Below, piece after piece: positions 1 through 7,828 of a stretch of DNA of 64,000 nucleotides (position 1 is its first letter; the number at the start of each line of letters is the position of its first letter). The notes under the pieces were generated by a model. That model saw only the letters and a program-made list of their open reading frames with translations. It did no database searches and was not told the DNA's origin. Made by a program: the position numbers and the translations under genes. This DNA is from Saprospiraceae bacterium (GTDB lineage: Bacteria; Bacteroidota; Bacteroidia; Chitinophagales; Saprospiraceae), in contig JANQQI010000030.1 in assembly GCA_028285085.1 (NCBI GenBank), positions 107,422-171,421 on the forward strand, written 5' to 3'.

Positions 1-69
1 AGCTTACTATCCGATATCGAGACCTTAAACCTTAAAGCCATTCGACGGGCGGAGCAAGCTATCGATTAG
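1..69 (+). CDS. C-terminal end of an unidentified protein (truncated by window edge)
   Basis: The first frame is open from base 1 to a TAG stop at 67-69 and reads SLLSDIETLNLKAIRRAEQA followed by Ile-Asp. The composition (Leu, Glu, Arg, Ala) suits the end of an alpha-helical protein. The stop lies 11 bases before the end of the convergent YceI lipoprotein gene, typical tail-to-tail packing. Only 22 residues are visible, so no family can be named. It could be a chance open stretch, but its length up to the edge and its position support a real gene tail. Confidence 0.45.
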   Translation, partial: SLLSDIETLNLKAIRRAEQAID

Positions 70-80
70 ATTTCCAACGC

Positions 81-635
81 TTATTCCGGTAAATAGAGAT
101 CAAAGCTAATGGGCACCATATCTTTGGGACCACTTCCCGTAAATGCAAAATCCTGCCGCTTAATGGTTCCACTTCCGACTACATGCTTGCCGTCCACAGT
201 AAAAGTCAGCTCTACGATTTTGGTAATATCTTTCAGTGTCAACTCGGCATCTGTTTCATAGCGATTGCCTTCGATACGCTCAGCACCTTGTATACTAACG
301 GTAGCTTTAGGAAACTTAGTGGCGTAGAAATAGTCGGTTTTATTGCGAATGCTATTTTCGAGCTTTTTCCATTCTGTACTAATGGAGACCATATTCAATT
401 CTGCCCGGAGGCGAATGTTTTCAACCTTGCCCTCCGGTAATTCGGTTTCCAAGAATCGCCAATCGCGAATCACAAAAGTGTTGGGTGAGCCAGCATCGCC
501 GATAAATTCAATACGTCCCGGTGGCTCCGGGTAGTTAGATTTGGGAGAGACCGTCTCTCCGGGCATCGTAGATTTATTATTACAGCTCCACACGAGCAAT
601 CCAAGGAACAAGAAGATAAAAGAGTGAAATTTCAT
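81..635 (-). CDS. YceI-family lipoprotein
   Basis: The 184-residue protein begins with a signal peptide ending in the lipobox LVWSC (Cys18), so it should be lipid-anchored in the periplasm or outer membrane. The rest reads as a YceI-type lipocalin-like beta barrel: IEFIGDAG near residue 43, a central segment with KTDYFYATKFPKA around 100-112, and an ELTLKDITKIVELTF strand pair around 131-145. The spacing differs slightly from classical YceI (GHMKVSGIKG), so it is a divergent member. YceI proteins bind isoprenoid-like or other hydrophobic ligands; the ligand here is unknown. The ATG start directly precedes the signal peptide. A second, larger YceI-domain gene lies upstream on the same strand, separated by a repeat. 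Confidence 0.8.
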   Translation of the reverse strand: MKFHSFIFLFLGLLVWSCNNKSTMPGETVSPKSNYPEPPGRIEFIGDAGSPNTFVIRDWRFLETELPEGKVENIRLRAELNMVSISTEWKKLENSIRNKTDYFYATKFPKATVSIQGAERIEGNRYETDAELTLKDITKIVELTFTVDGKHVVGSGTIKRQDFAFTGSGPKDMVPISFDLYLPE

Positions 636-724
636 GATATTATTGGTTTATGAACTGATTTTTAAATGATCAATGAATTCTAAAATTGGGTTAATAGGCA
701 AGGCAGACGAAGGCATGCGGATGG

Positions 725-995
725 GCTTTGAGGGAGGGATCCCACCCACAGCCACCACCGCCGGCCGATCTCGGCCGCAATATTTTTTAGGCATATCACA
801 CCCAGCCTTTGCCGGGAACGTTTTATGGACAAATGGTTAAAGACAATTTTTTAGAAATATTTCTACTATCTATAGATTCCATTTTCTCAAAATTCCATAA
901 ATCAATTTTGCCATTTTCCGACATATACCTTTTAACAAATTGATTATCAGAAATAAAAAATTTAAAAAAAGTTGGGTCCTCAAAATAAAAAATTC
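725..995. repeat. Dispersed intergenic repeat, copy A
   Basis: A stretch of about 270 bases in the 380-base gap between two YceI genes recurs in the same orientation at 18339-18608. The first 42 bases (725-766; 18339-18380) are identical, including GAGGGAGGGATCCCACCC. The remaining roughly 230 bases are clearly alignable with scattered substitutions and small indels, with shared blocks GCAATATTTTTTAGGCATAT, CCCAGCCTTTGCC and CTATAGATTCCATTTT. It starts GC-rich and becomes very AT-rich. In copy A the GC-rich part has a short hairpin, CGGCCGA-TC-TCGGCCG at 762-777. The rest of the gap (636-724 and 996-1016) shows no gene. Confidence 0.85.
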
Positions 996-1016
996 GAAAA
1001 CAGAAGCTAGAATGAC

Positions 1017-2411
1017 TTATTCCACCACAAAATTGAGGTTAAACTCCAAGGTCTTTCGGGCAGGGTCAGGCCCGTCGGGCCCCTCGATACCGAAACCATC
1101 GGTAATATTTACGGAGAAGGTAGCTTCAACTAATAATTGCAGAGTACCAGCTTCGCTGAAGATCGGCTGAATTTGTGCCAGCGCCCGGACCGGACGGCGT
1201 TGTCGCATCAGTTCAAAAGTGCCATCAACGATGACGGCGCTGGATTGACCAAAAACGAGTGGATCACTCTGCTCAATCTTTTCGAACACGAAGCTGGACT
1301 CTGGATACTTTGCGGCTTTGATATATTTTTCGAGCACCTTGACATCTAAATCGGGGATGCCCATCGTTAGGCTTTCTGTCTTCACCTTGAACTGCCCAGC
1401 GTTCAGTTTGCCTTCGGCATCCACCACCAGCTGGCCACTAATCTCCCGAACCTCTCCCGCATAACGCTCTAGTGGCTGGGCAAAGCGAAACTGCAAAGCC
1501 GGGATATCCTCATCCATAGCCCCTGCGAATTGCCAGGTTTTGGCAAATGAAGTTGGTAGCTCAGCAACCGTCGTTGCTTGTTGGGGGCGAGCTGGTAGCG
1601 CACAGTTGATCGCTTCCCAGCTCACCTTCGGGGTATCTTCGGCGATGGCGCTTAGAGCGTCACCCTGCTTGGATTGTTGCAGTTGCGCCTCAATTTCGCG
1701 GGCGAAAATTTGGCCAGCTTGCCGGAACAGCGTCGCACGTTCTGCATAATTACCTTGCAACGGCTCTGCCGAACGAAAAACGGGTACGATACAACTAAAT
1801 TGGCTATACAATTCCAGGTTCAAAAAAAGCTGGCCCGCGGCATTGCGGTACGGATGGATATCAACGTAAAAAGCACGATCTGTTTTTGACAAACATACCT
1901 CTGCTTCAATTTGATAGGCTGACATCCCCTCAGCAACAGCCTTCATAGCTTGTATATTAAATGCCTGGCTATTGTATGTGTCCGGCAGAAAACCCGTTAA
2001 TCCAGTCAACTTAACCGGAGCCGCTACCGTCAGACGTTCTGATCGACGACTTAGGGTATTGGACTTACATAAAGTGCTTTGCTGCTGCGCCACCACTCGA
2101 CTGGTACGAATAAAGTTTTCAATACTCGAAAACTGGGTGTAGCGGGCGGCATAAATGGATCGCCCGCGATAATTTTGATAAACGATAGCCGGCGTTGAAG
2201 TCACCTCTGCGGGCACTCCGGCCGTAATTGTTTTTTCCAATAACTCAAACCCTTTTTCAGTGGCCAAGTTGCGTAATTTGGGTAGCGTTGATTCGAGGAA
2301 AAGCTGATCTGTATCTTGATAAAAAACAATCAATTGTTGTTGGGCCTGTAGAGCAAAAATATTTCCGATCAACAGATAACACCAGCAAAGTATACGATAA
2401 GAGAAAGACAT
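1017..2411 (-). CDS. Secreted two-part protein with C-terminal YceI domain
   Basis: The 464-residue protein has an N-terminal signal peptide (hydrophobic stretch to about residue 22, ending ALQAQ), so it is exported. Residues about 25-105 resemble a thioredoxin-like fold lacking redox cysteines (QQLIVFYQDTD, then VTSTPAIVYQNYRGRSIYAA, as in the cis-Pro region). The middle (about 110-280) is not recognised. Residues about 290-464 form a YceI-like domain: LTMGIPDLDVKVLEKYIKAA, then KYPESSFVFEKI and ending EFNLNFVVE. In YceI proteins this fold binds hydrophobic ligands. It lies upstream of the smaller YceI lipoprotein on the same strand, separated by the repeat, so co-transcription is uncertain. 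Confidence 0.8.
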   Translation of the reverse strand: MSFSYRILCWCYLLIGNIFALQAQQQLIVFYQDTDQLFLESTLPKLRNLATEKGFELLEKTITAGVPAEVTSTPAIVYQNYRGRSIYAARYTQFSSIENFIRTSRVVAQQQSTLCKSNTLSRRSERLTVAAPVKLTGLTGFLPDTYNSQAFNIQAMKAVAEGMSAYQIEAEVCLSKTDRAFYVDIHPYRNAAGQLFLNLELYSQFSCIVPVFRSAEPLQGNYAERATLFRQAGQIFAREIEAQLQQSKQGDALSAIAEDTPKVSWEAINCALPARPQQATTVAELPTSFAKTWQFAGAMDEDIPALQFRFAQPLERYAGEVREISGQLVVDAEGKLNAGQFKVKTESLTMGIPDLDVKVLEKYIKAAKYPESSFVFEKIEQSDPLVFGQSSAVIVDGTFELMRQRRPVRALAQIQPIFSEAGTLQLLVEATFSVNITDGFGIEGPDGPDPARKTLEFNLNFVVE

Positions 2412-2446
2412 ATTTTGAATATATTGGATAATGAATGGAAGCTAAT

Positions 2447-2659
2447 TAAGAGCTTGTTTGGAAATTATTAATTGATCTACAAACGCCATTTTTTCGTATC
2501 CGCTAGCGGTTCTCTCCGTTAAATGTCCATCGGACATTTGGTTGCAAAGAAACTGCACTGCGTTCACATAGCCTCCGGCTATTTTCCTCAAAAGGAGTCT
2601 CGTTTAAACAAAATAATGTCAGTTTTCGACCTAAAGAACAAATCCCAAACAAGCTCTAA
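2447..2659. mobile_element. MITE-like element with perfect terminal inverted repeats
   Basis: A 207-base segment (2450-2656) is bounded by perfect 12-base inverted repeats, GAGCTTGTTTGG on the left and CCAAACAAGCTC on the right. It is flanked on both sides by TAA (2447-2449 and 2657-2659), consistent with a 3-base target duplication. It has no open reading frame of useful length. Inside is a further hairpin AAATGTCC-ATC-GGACATTT. Short terminal repeats with a TNA target duplication are a property of some IS5-family (IS1031-type) elements, so a non-autonomous derivative of such an element is the favoured reading. No transposase is present in the window. Confidence 0.65.
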
Positions 2660-2728
2660 GATTTGATTTTTTAGAAACAGAAAGTCCCACTAAAAAAGAC
2701 TCTCCCAAACGATCTAGAGGCGTGTCAC

Positions 2729-3844
2729 TTATTTTTTGAGCATTCGTGCTTTTAATAAATCGAATGTTTTTGGCATAATCGTATTCATAAAACGCCAATT
2801 GAGGTGAGAATTACAAAACATGACCTTCACCCAACCGTCTTCGACATTGCCCTCGAAAGTAGTGTAATAGCCCAGATTAGCACCTCCCCAATACAAATCA
2901 CGGTTCTTGTAGAAAATCAATCCACGACGATGTTCATTGGGTGTCACTGCTTCTATAGCCAAAGGCTGAGCGATGAAGCGGTTATCTTCACCGCGCGCGG
3001 CACGGATGATGTGGCTAACAAAGCGTAAATAATCCTGAGTAGTCGTCCACAAGCCCGCGCAGCCTATTTCGGGAAATCGCAGGTAATCTCCGGCTACTCG
3101 CTCACCTTCTGTGGTATAACCGATGGCAAAATTAGCCGCCTGCTCTTCGTTCAATTCGACTTCCAGATAGCTATTGTCCATCCTCAGTGGTGTGAGAACT
3201 TCGCTCTGCAGAATCTCTTTGATAGAACGTTGGTGGACATCCTCCAACAGTAGTTGCAAAATCAAACCGTTGGCATAAGTACTATTGCCATTTTTATTGC
3301 GATCCTTTTTGAGTTTGACCGCCTTATTTTGGGCTGGTGCCTCTCCGTTTAAAATTTGTTGAAAAGAAGGGCGTTCTGCTCCACGTTCAAAACCTTTTGG
3401 CTTGGAGCCGAGATTAAACCCTCGGGTTTGCAGCAGTAGATCACGGACTGTGACCGGACGATCTTTCGAGAAAGGCGTTTGGGGAATTTTCCAGGATTGT
3501 AGATAATCGTTGGCGGGTGCGTCGAGCTCAATAGTGCCAGCTTGTGCCAAGCGCAGTACAGCGAAGTGAACCAGAGGGCGCGTCATACCGCCCACCTGAT
3601 ACAACGTTTGATCGTTAATTGGGAGTTGAGCTTCACGATCTCGTTGTCCAAAGTTTAGCGTTGTATCAATTCCTCCGCTGTGATAAATGCTAATCGATAA
3701 ACCATTGACTTGTTTTTTAGCCATCCAATCTTTTAAAGAGTACGTCTGATCGTTTTCGGTAAAAGTATAAATGGAGGAGATGTCCTGTGCCGTAATTTGA
3801 GTAATAAAACAATATGCGAGGATAAAAAGGATAACATTTTTCAT
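2729..3844 (-). CDS. Exported serine-hydrolase (class C beta-lactamase fold) protein lacking SxxK
   Basis: The 371-residue protein has a signal peptide (residues 1-20, ITAQ) and the overall layout of the beta-lactamase/penicillin-binding-protein-like family: strand-rich N-terminus, LRLAQAGTIELDAPANDYL after the active-site helix, VTVRDLLLQTRGF, and the second motif Tyr190-Ala-Asn192 (YxN). The first motif reads YQVGGMTRP instead of the usual FxxGSxSKP: the nucleophilic Ser is Gly86 and the catalytic Lys is Arg89. The third motif region is YWGGANLGYY, without the usual His-x-Gly. It is therefore probably a non-catalytic binding protein, or acts by an altered mechanism. The reading frame is intact, so it is not an obvious pseudogene. 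It is divergent from the T9SS cargo gene at 4095. Confidence 0.8.
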   Translation of the reverse strand: MKNVILFILAYCFITQITAQDISSIYTFTENDQTYSLKDWMAKKQVNGLSISIYHSGGIDTTLNFGQRDREAQLPINDQTLYQVGGMTRPLVHFAVLRLAQAGTIELDAPANDYLQSWKIPQTPFSKDRPVTVRDLLLQTRGFNLGSKPKGFERGAERPSFQQILNGEAPAQNKAVKLKKDRNKNGNSTYANGLILQLLLEDVHQRSIKEILQSEVLTPLRMDNSYLEVELNEEQAANFAIGYTTEGERVAGDYLRFPEIGCAGLWTTTQDYLRFVSHIIRAARGEDNRFIAQPLAIEAVTPNEHRRGLIFYKNRDLYWGGANLGYYTTFEGNVEDGWVKVMFCNSHLNWRFMNTIMPKTFDLLKARMLKK

Positions 3845-3904
3845 GAGTAAAGGTTGAACTGATTTGAAAATGATGACGGCACAAATCTTCCAACTTTAGC
3901 TCGT

Positions 3905-3962
3905 TTTGGCGCTCCAAATCACGTTATGAGACGTTCCAAATCATGATTTGAGCCAAATTTGG
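3905..3962. promoter_or_regulatory. Cluster of CCAAA/TTTGG half-sites in a divergent promoter region
   Basis: The 250-base gap between the divergent genes starting at 3844 (-) and 4095 (+) contains TTTGG 3905-3909, CCAAA 3914-3918, CCAAA 3936-3940 and the perfect palindrome CCAAATTTGG 3953-3962. The blocks TCCAAATCACG (3913) and TCCAAATCATG (3935) form a direct repeat with a 22-base period, about two helical turns. This is compatible with a tandem operator for a dimeric regulator controlling one or both genes, but no protein can be assigned. Confidence 0.35.
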
Positions 3963-4094
3963 GTAAAAAACGGTCATTTTTCAGTCCTCCTCTTGATTTT
4001 CACTTCTTTCTAGAATTAAATTGAGAATAGTAGATTTTCAACGATTTGCCATAATTCTTGTTGAATGCTACGAAACATCAAATGCCGATTCACC

Positions 4095-5369
4095 ATGCCT
4101 CGACGATTTCCTCTTTTATTTCTGCTCCTCTTTTTGTTCGTCCATCTATGGGCCCAAGACATGCAGTTACTGGGCCTCAATTATCAGCGAGACGGACTCC
4201 GTTTTAGCCAACTCAATCTAACATCCGGTCAATATGAACCCGGAGAGACTAAAATCAATACATCAGCTTTTTTCCAGCAAGGCGAATGTACTTATGATCC
4301 CACCAATGGAATTTACTATTTCACACGTGGAACACATCAGTCGGCACAAATCATTGCCGTAGACGCTGACAATGGACAAGTCATCAATCAACAATCCATC
4401 GCACCAAATGGCTCCGCCATTGTCCCTCTCGCTAATCTGGTATTTCATCCCGAGGAAGGGGTAATCTACGGCTTGCAGCATACGTTCAACGGCCAGGAAA
4501 CGCTACGCCTCGCTCGCTGGAATCCACAGAATGATGAATACGAAATTCTCTCCGAAGCCCCTATCAGTCGCACGCCTTATCTCTCCGCTAACGGTGCCTT
4601 GATTAACGGCTACAGTCAATATTGCTACGCCACGGCAAAAACTATCTATACCGTTGATATAGAAACCGGCGCAACACAAAAAGTAAACATCAACTACCCT
4701 AGCCCAGGGGTCGCTCAATATCTCGTTAATCTTGTGTACCATCCAGAGCGCGATGCCCTTTACGGATTATACTTCAAAGGCGGTCGCGATGCGGCGCTCT
4801 TCCTTTGCGAGGTTGATTCAAAAAGCGGGCAATTGGCTATTATTTCCTCCACTTCGCTCGGTGGCAATGGCTTTAGTATGGGGGACGCAGCTATTGATCC
4901 TGTAAAGGACACTTATTATTATCAGCTCCTGGGTGTCGTTTACGAAGTGGATATTGAAAGTGGTGATATTCAGCGAGAATGGCAGCTCCCAAAAGCGAAT
5001 GGTGTCGTGATGCCCCTCATTAATTTTATCATTGCCCCTCAACTGGAGGCACCATATAAGGATCAGGTGGCTACATCTCCTACCCTTTCTTCGGAAACAA
5101 TTGAAGCAGCTGTTCCTACGCCCCAAGCTAGCTTAAAGCTCTTTCCCAATCCAACAACTAGCCTGGTCAATTATCAATTGGAAGGGCTGGCTTTCGTAGA
5201 TGGTCAATTGGCGTTATTTGATCTCCGGGGTCGCTTGCTCTGGACTACGAACATCAGCGCGGCAAGCGGGCAAGTGGCCTTGCCGGTTAAGGAAAGTGGT
5301 CAGTATGTTTTGCGTTTTCAACAAAGTGAGGTGAGATTGAGTGAGCGAGTAGTGGTGGAGAAGAGATGA
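4095..5369 (+). CDS. T9SS-secreted beta-propeller-like protein (type A sorting domain)
   Basis: The 424-residue protein starts at the ATG giving MPRRFPLLFLLLFLFVHLWA, a clear signal peptide; an in-frame codon 30 bases earlier would add a non-signal extension. The body consists of repeated strand patterns such as GIYYFTRGTHQSAQIIAVDA, GVIYGLQHTFNGQETLRLA and DALYGLYFKGG, suggesting a beta-propeller of about seven blades over residues 25-330. The C-terminal 80 residues form a type A T9SS sorting domain: LKLFPNPTTSLVNYQLEG, then LALFDLRGRLLW and ending SERVVVEKR. It is expected to be exported through the outer membrane and attached or released. Substrate and partner are unknown. Confidence 0.85.
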   Translation: MPRRFPLLFLLLFLFVHLWAQDMQLLGLNYQRDGLRFSQLNLTSGQYEPGETKINTSAFFQQGECTYDPTNGIYYFTRGTHQSAQIIAVDADNGQVINQQSIAPNGSAIVPLANLVFHPEEGVIYGLQHTFNGQETLRLARWNPQNDEYEILSEAPISRTPYLSANGALINGYSQYCYATAKTIYTVDIETGATQKVNINYPSPGVAQYLVNLVYHPERDALYGLYFKGGRDAALFLCEVDSKSGQLAIISSTSLGGNGFSMGDAAIDPVKDTYYYQLLGVVYEVDIESGDIQREWQLPKANGVVMPLINFIIAPQLEAPYKDQVATSPTLSSETIEAAVPTPQASLKLFPNPTTSLVNYQLEGLAFVDGQLALFDLRGRLLWTTNISAASGQVALPVKESGQYVLRFQQSEVRLSERVVVEKR

Positions 5370-5448
5370 TGCCAAGGTGATTTTTCTCAAGTGAAGGCTT
5401 AGCTAAGAAAGAAAATTTTAGTCGAACCTTTATACATATAGCGTACTG

Positions 5449-5471
5449 CGTTGAAGTTGCAAACTTCAACG
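5449..5471. terminator. Hairpin between convergent genes
   Basis: A perfect 10-base stem CGTTGAAGTT / AACTTCAACG with a three-base loop lies between the end of the propeller gene and the end of the DUF779 gene, which converge. It lacks a long T-run on either side, so a role as bidirectional terminator is inferred from position. The next bases, CATTGCGAGTGAAGCGA at 5477-5493, resemble the widespread CATTGCGAGCGAAGCGA repeat motif of bacterial genomes. Confidence 0.5.
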
Positions 5472-5498
5472 AATGATCATTGCGAGTGAAGCGATATA

Positions 5499-5864
5499 CT
5501 ATCCCACCTCTGCCTTAAGTGCTGCCAACTCCTCATCTGAAAACAAGCGACTTTGGATAATAAAACGCAGTCCCAATGGGATTTCCAAGGAAAAACTTGC
5601 ACCACGCCCCGGCGTAATATCCACTGTAAGCTGGGTATGCTGCCAGTACTCGAATTGATCTTTGGCCATGTAGAAGTTACAACCATGAATGCGGCCTAGC
5701 AGAACATCCGTTTCATTGATCATCAATTCTCCGGCCGGGAAGCACATCGGCGCCGAACCATCACAACAACCACCGCTTTGATGAAACATCAACTCGCCGT
5801 GCTCTGCACGCAGTTTGTCAATAATTTCGATAGCTGCGGGGGTAACTAAAACTCTTGGGATCAT
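5499..5864 (-). CDS. DUF779 family protein
   Basis: The 121-residue soluble protein has the DUF779 pattern: PRVLVTPAAIEIIDKLRAEHG at the N-terminus (residues 3-23), a metal-ligand-like Cys cluster HQSGGCCDGSAPMCF (28-42) and HGCNFYMAKDQFEYW (60-74). DUF779 genes very often sit next to NAD-dependent aldehyde dehydrogenases and are presumed accessory factors. That is also the case here, because the aldehyde dehydrogenase gene is directly upstream on the same strand with a 145-base spacer. The biochemical role is not known. Confidence 0.85.
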   Translation of the reverse strand: MIPRVLVTPAAIEIIDKLRAEHGELMFHQSGGCCDGSAPMCFPAGELMINETDVLLGRIHGCNFYMAKDQFEYWQHTQLTVDITPGRGASFSLEIPLGLRFIIQSRLFSDEELAALKAEVG

Positions 5865-5900
5865 CTTAGTAAAGATTTAGGGGTAATGATAATATGAAAA

Positions 5901-5934
5901 ACCTTACCCTCCTCGGTGATGAGTCAGGTAAGGT
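5901..5934 (-). terminator. Terminator-like hairpin between aldehyde dehydrogenase and DUF779 genes
   Basis: The inverted repeat ACCTTACC (5901-5908) / GGTAAGGT (5927-5934) has an 18-base loop. Read on the minus strand the stem is followed by TTTTT, so it may reduce transcription from the aldehyde dehydrogenase gene into the DUF779 gene. It may set the ratio of the two products rather than end the operon. Confidence 0.45.
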
Positions 5935-6009
5935 CCAAAACTTTTTAAAACTTATTATTCCGTCAAAAAAAGTTCTGTGATTAAATCCATACGGGGCTCA
6001 ATAAGGAGA

Positions 6010-7533
6010 TTAAAAGAAGCCCAACGCATTTTTATCATAAGAAATCAGCATATTTTTCGTCTGACGGTAGTGGTTGAGCATCATCTTATGGGTCTCCCGA
6101 CCAATACCTGACTTCTTGTATCCACCAAACGGCGCGTGGGCAGGATAAGCGTGGTAGCAGTTCACCCAAACCCGACCGGCCTGCACGGCGCGAGAAATTT
6201 GATAAGCTTGGTGCATATCTCTAGTCCACACGCCGGCACCCAAGCCGTAGAGTGTATCATTGGCAATTTCCAGAGCCTCAGCTTCGTCTTTGAAAGTCGT
6301 GACACAGACCACTGGTCCGAAGATTTCTTCTTGGAATACCCGCATCTTATTGTTGCCTTTTAGGATCGTAGGCTGGATGTAGTAACCACCTGATAATCCG
6401 TCATTGTAAGCCGCTTCACCGCCAGTCAGTACCTCACAGCCTTCCTCTTTACCAATTTTGATGTAATTCAAAATTTTCTCATACTGATCACTGGAAGCTT
6501 GAGCGCCCATCATAGTATTTGGATCGAGCGGATGCCCGAGTTTGATGGCTTCAGTACGCTCGATCACGCGCTTTATGAAGGCATCATAAATATTTTCCTG
6601 TACCAACAAACGAGAAGGGCAAGTACATACTTCCCCTTGATTGAGGGCAAACATCACGGCCCCTTCGAGGCACTTATCGAAGAAAGCATCGTCCGCGTCC
6701 ATAATGCTGTCGAAGAAGATATTAGGGGATTTACCGCCCAGCTCCAAGGTCACAGGAGTGATATTTTTTGAAGCGTATTGCATAATTAGCTGCCCTGTAG
6801 TCGTCTCTCCGGTAAAGGCCACTTTATTGATGCGGGGACTAGATGCCAAAGGTTTTCCGGCCTCAACGCCAAAGCCATTTACAACATTCAACACGCCAGC
6901 AGGCAGAATATCTTCAATCATTTCCAACAAGATCATGATCCCGACTGGCGTTTGCTCTGCTGGTTTCAGCACAACACAGTTGCCCGCAGCCAGTGCCGGA
7001 GCGACTTTCCAGGCCGCCATCAATAACGGGAAATTCCAAGGGATAATCTGGCCGACAACTCCCAAGGGTTCCATGACATTCATCGAGACGGTAGAGGCAT
7101 CGAGTTCGCTTACCGAACCTTCCTCCGCCCGAATGACGCCGGCAAAATATCGGAAGTGATCAACCGCCAGGGGTAAATCCGCCGCACGGGTTTCCCGTAA
7201 GGCTTTTCCATTATCCCAAGTTTCGACACGAGCCAGGGTTTCCAGATTTCGTTCCATCACATCGGCAATTTTCAGTAGAATATTACTACGGAAGGTAGCC
7301 GATGAATTATTCCACTCCGGGGCAGCAGCCCAGGCCGCATCAATAGCCAATTCAATATCCTCCGCCGTAGAGCGAGCAATTTTAGTAAAAGAATTGCCGT
7401 CGACTGGGGACACATTTTCAAAATATTCTCCACGCACCGGTGCTACCCATTTGCCGCCAATGAAATTATCGTACTGATTTTTAAAGGTGGGCTTTTCTAA
7501 GGCCGCGCTGGTAGTTGTTGACAGATTACTCAT
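6010..7533 (-). CDS. NAD(P)-dependent aldehyde dehydrogenase (AldB/ExaC type)
   Basis: The 507-residue enzyme oxidises aldehydes to acids in the cytoplasm. Family signatures are all visible: the cofactor segment [20 protein letters not shown], the general base in [14 protein letters not shown], the catalytic Cys in [14 protein letters not shown] (the CTCPSR form is typical of the AldB/acetaldehyde-dehydrogenase branch), [10 protein letters not shown], and the C-terminal [13 protein letters not shown]. Length is normal. It is followed by the DUF779 gene and is divergent from an AraC-type regulator, a common three-gene arrangement in which the regulator senses the aldehyde or alcohol. The likely substrate is a small aliphatic aldehyde such as acetaldehyde. 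Confidence 0.93.
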   Translation of the reverse strand: MSNLSTTTSAALEKPTFKNQYDNFIGGKWVAPVRGEYFENVSPVDGNSFTKIARSTAEDIELAIDAAWAAAPEWNNSSATFRSNILLKIADVMERNLETLARVETWDNGKALRETRAADLPLAVDHFRYFAGVIRAEEGSVSELDASTVSMNVMEPLGVVGQIIPWNFPLLMAAWKVAPALAAGNCVVLKPAEQTPVGIMILLEMIEDILPAGVLNVVNGFGVEAGKPLASSPRINKVAFTGETTTGQLIMQYASKNITPVTLELGGKSPNIFFDSIMDADDAFFDKCLEGAVMFALNQGEVCTCPSRLLVQENIYDAFIKRVIERTEAIKLGHPLDPNTMMGAQASSDQYEKILNYIKIGKEEGCEVLTGGEAAYNDGLSGGYYIQPTILKGNNKMRVFQEEIFGPVVCVTTFKDEAEALEIANDTLYGLGAGVWTRDMHQAYQISRAVQAGRVWVNCYHAYPAHAPFGGYKKSGIGRETHKMMLNHYRQTKNMLISYDKNALGFF

Positions 7534-7828
7534 GATTTATATTTTTGGTGAATCATTTGGTTTAAAAGAATAAAGCTGACTTTATATTTTTTTAAAACCA
7601 TTTTTCACAAAATTAATATCGGAACCAATGCCATGATTGCCCAATCCTTGCAAATAGGTGAACTATTCTGGCAAATTGGATAGGAAGAGAAGTTAAAGAA
7701 GGAGAAAGTGTAGACAGAAAGGAATGGAATGGCTATATTTAGATATCAACCACCTTAACCTACCCTGTCTTCAAGTTAAAGTAGCTTTTAGTTCCAAGGT
7801 AGCCCCAAAGGGTAAAACACTATCCCAA

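Noticed and set aside
2729..3844. Pseudogene status for the SxxK-less hydrolase
   Set aside because: The frame is intact over the full family length with a good signal peptide, so loss of activity looks like functional change, not decay.
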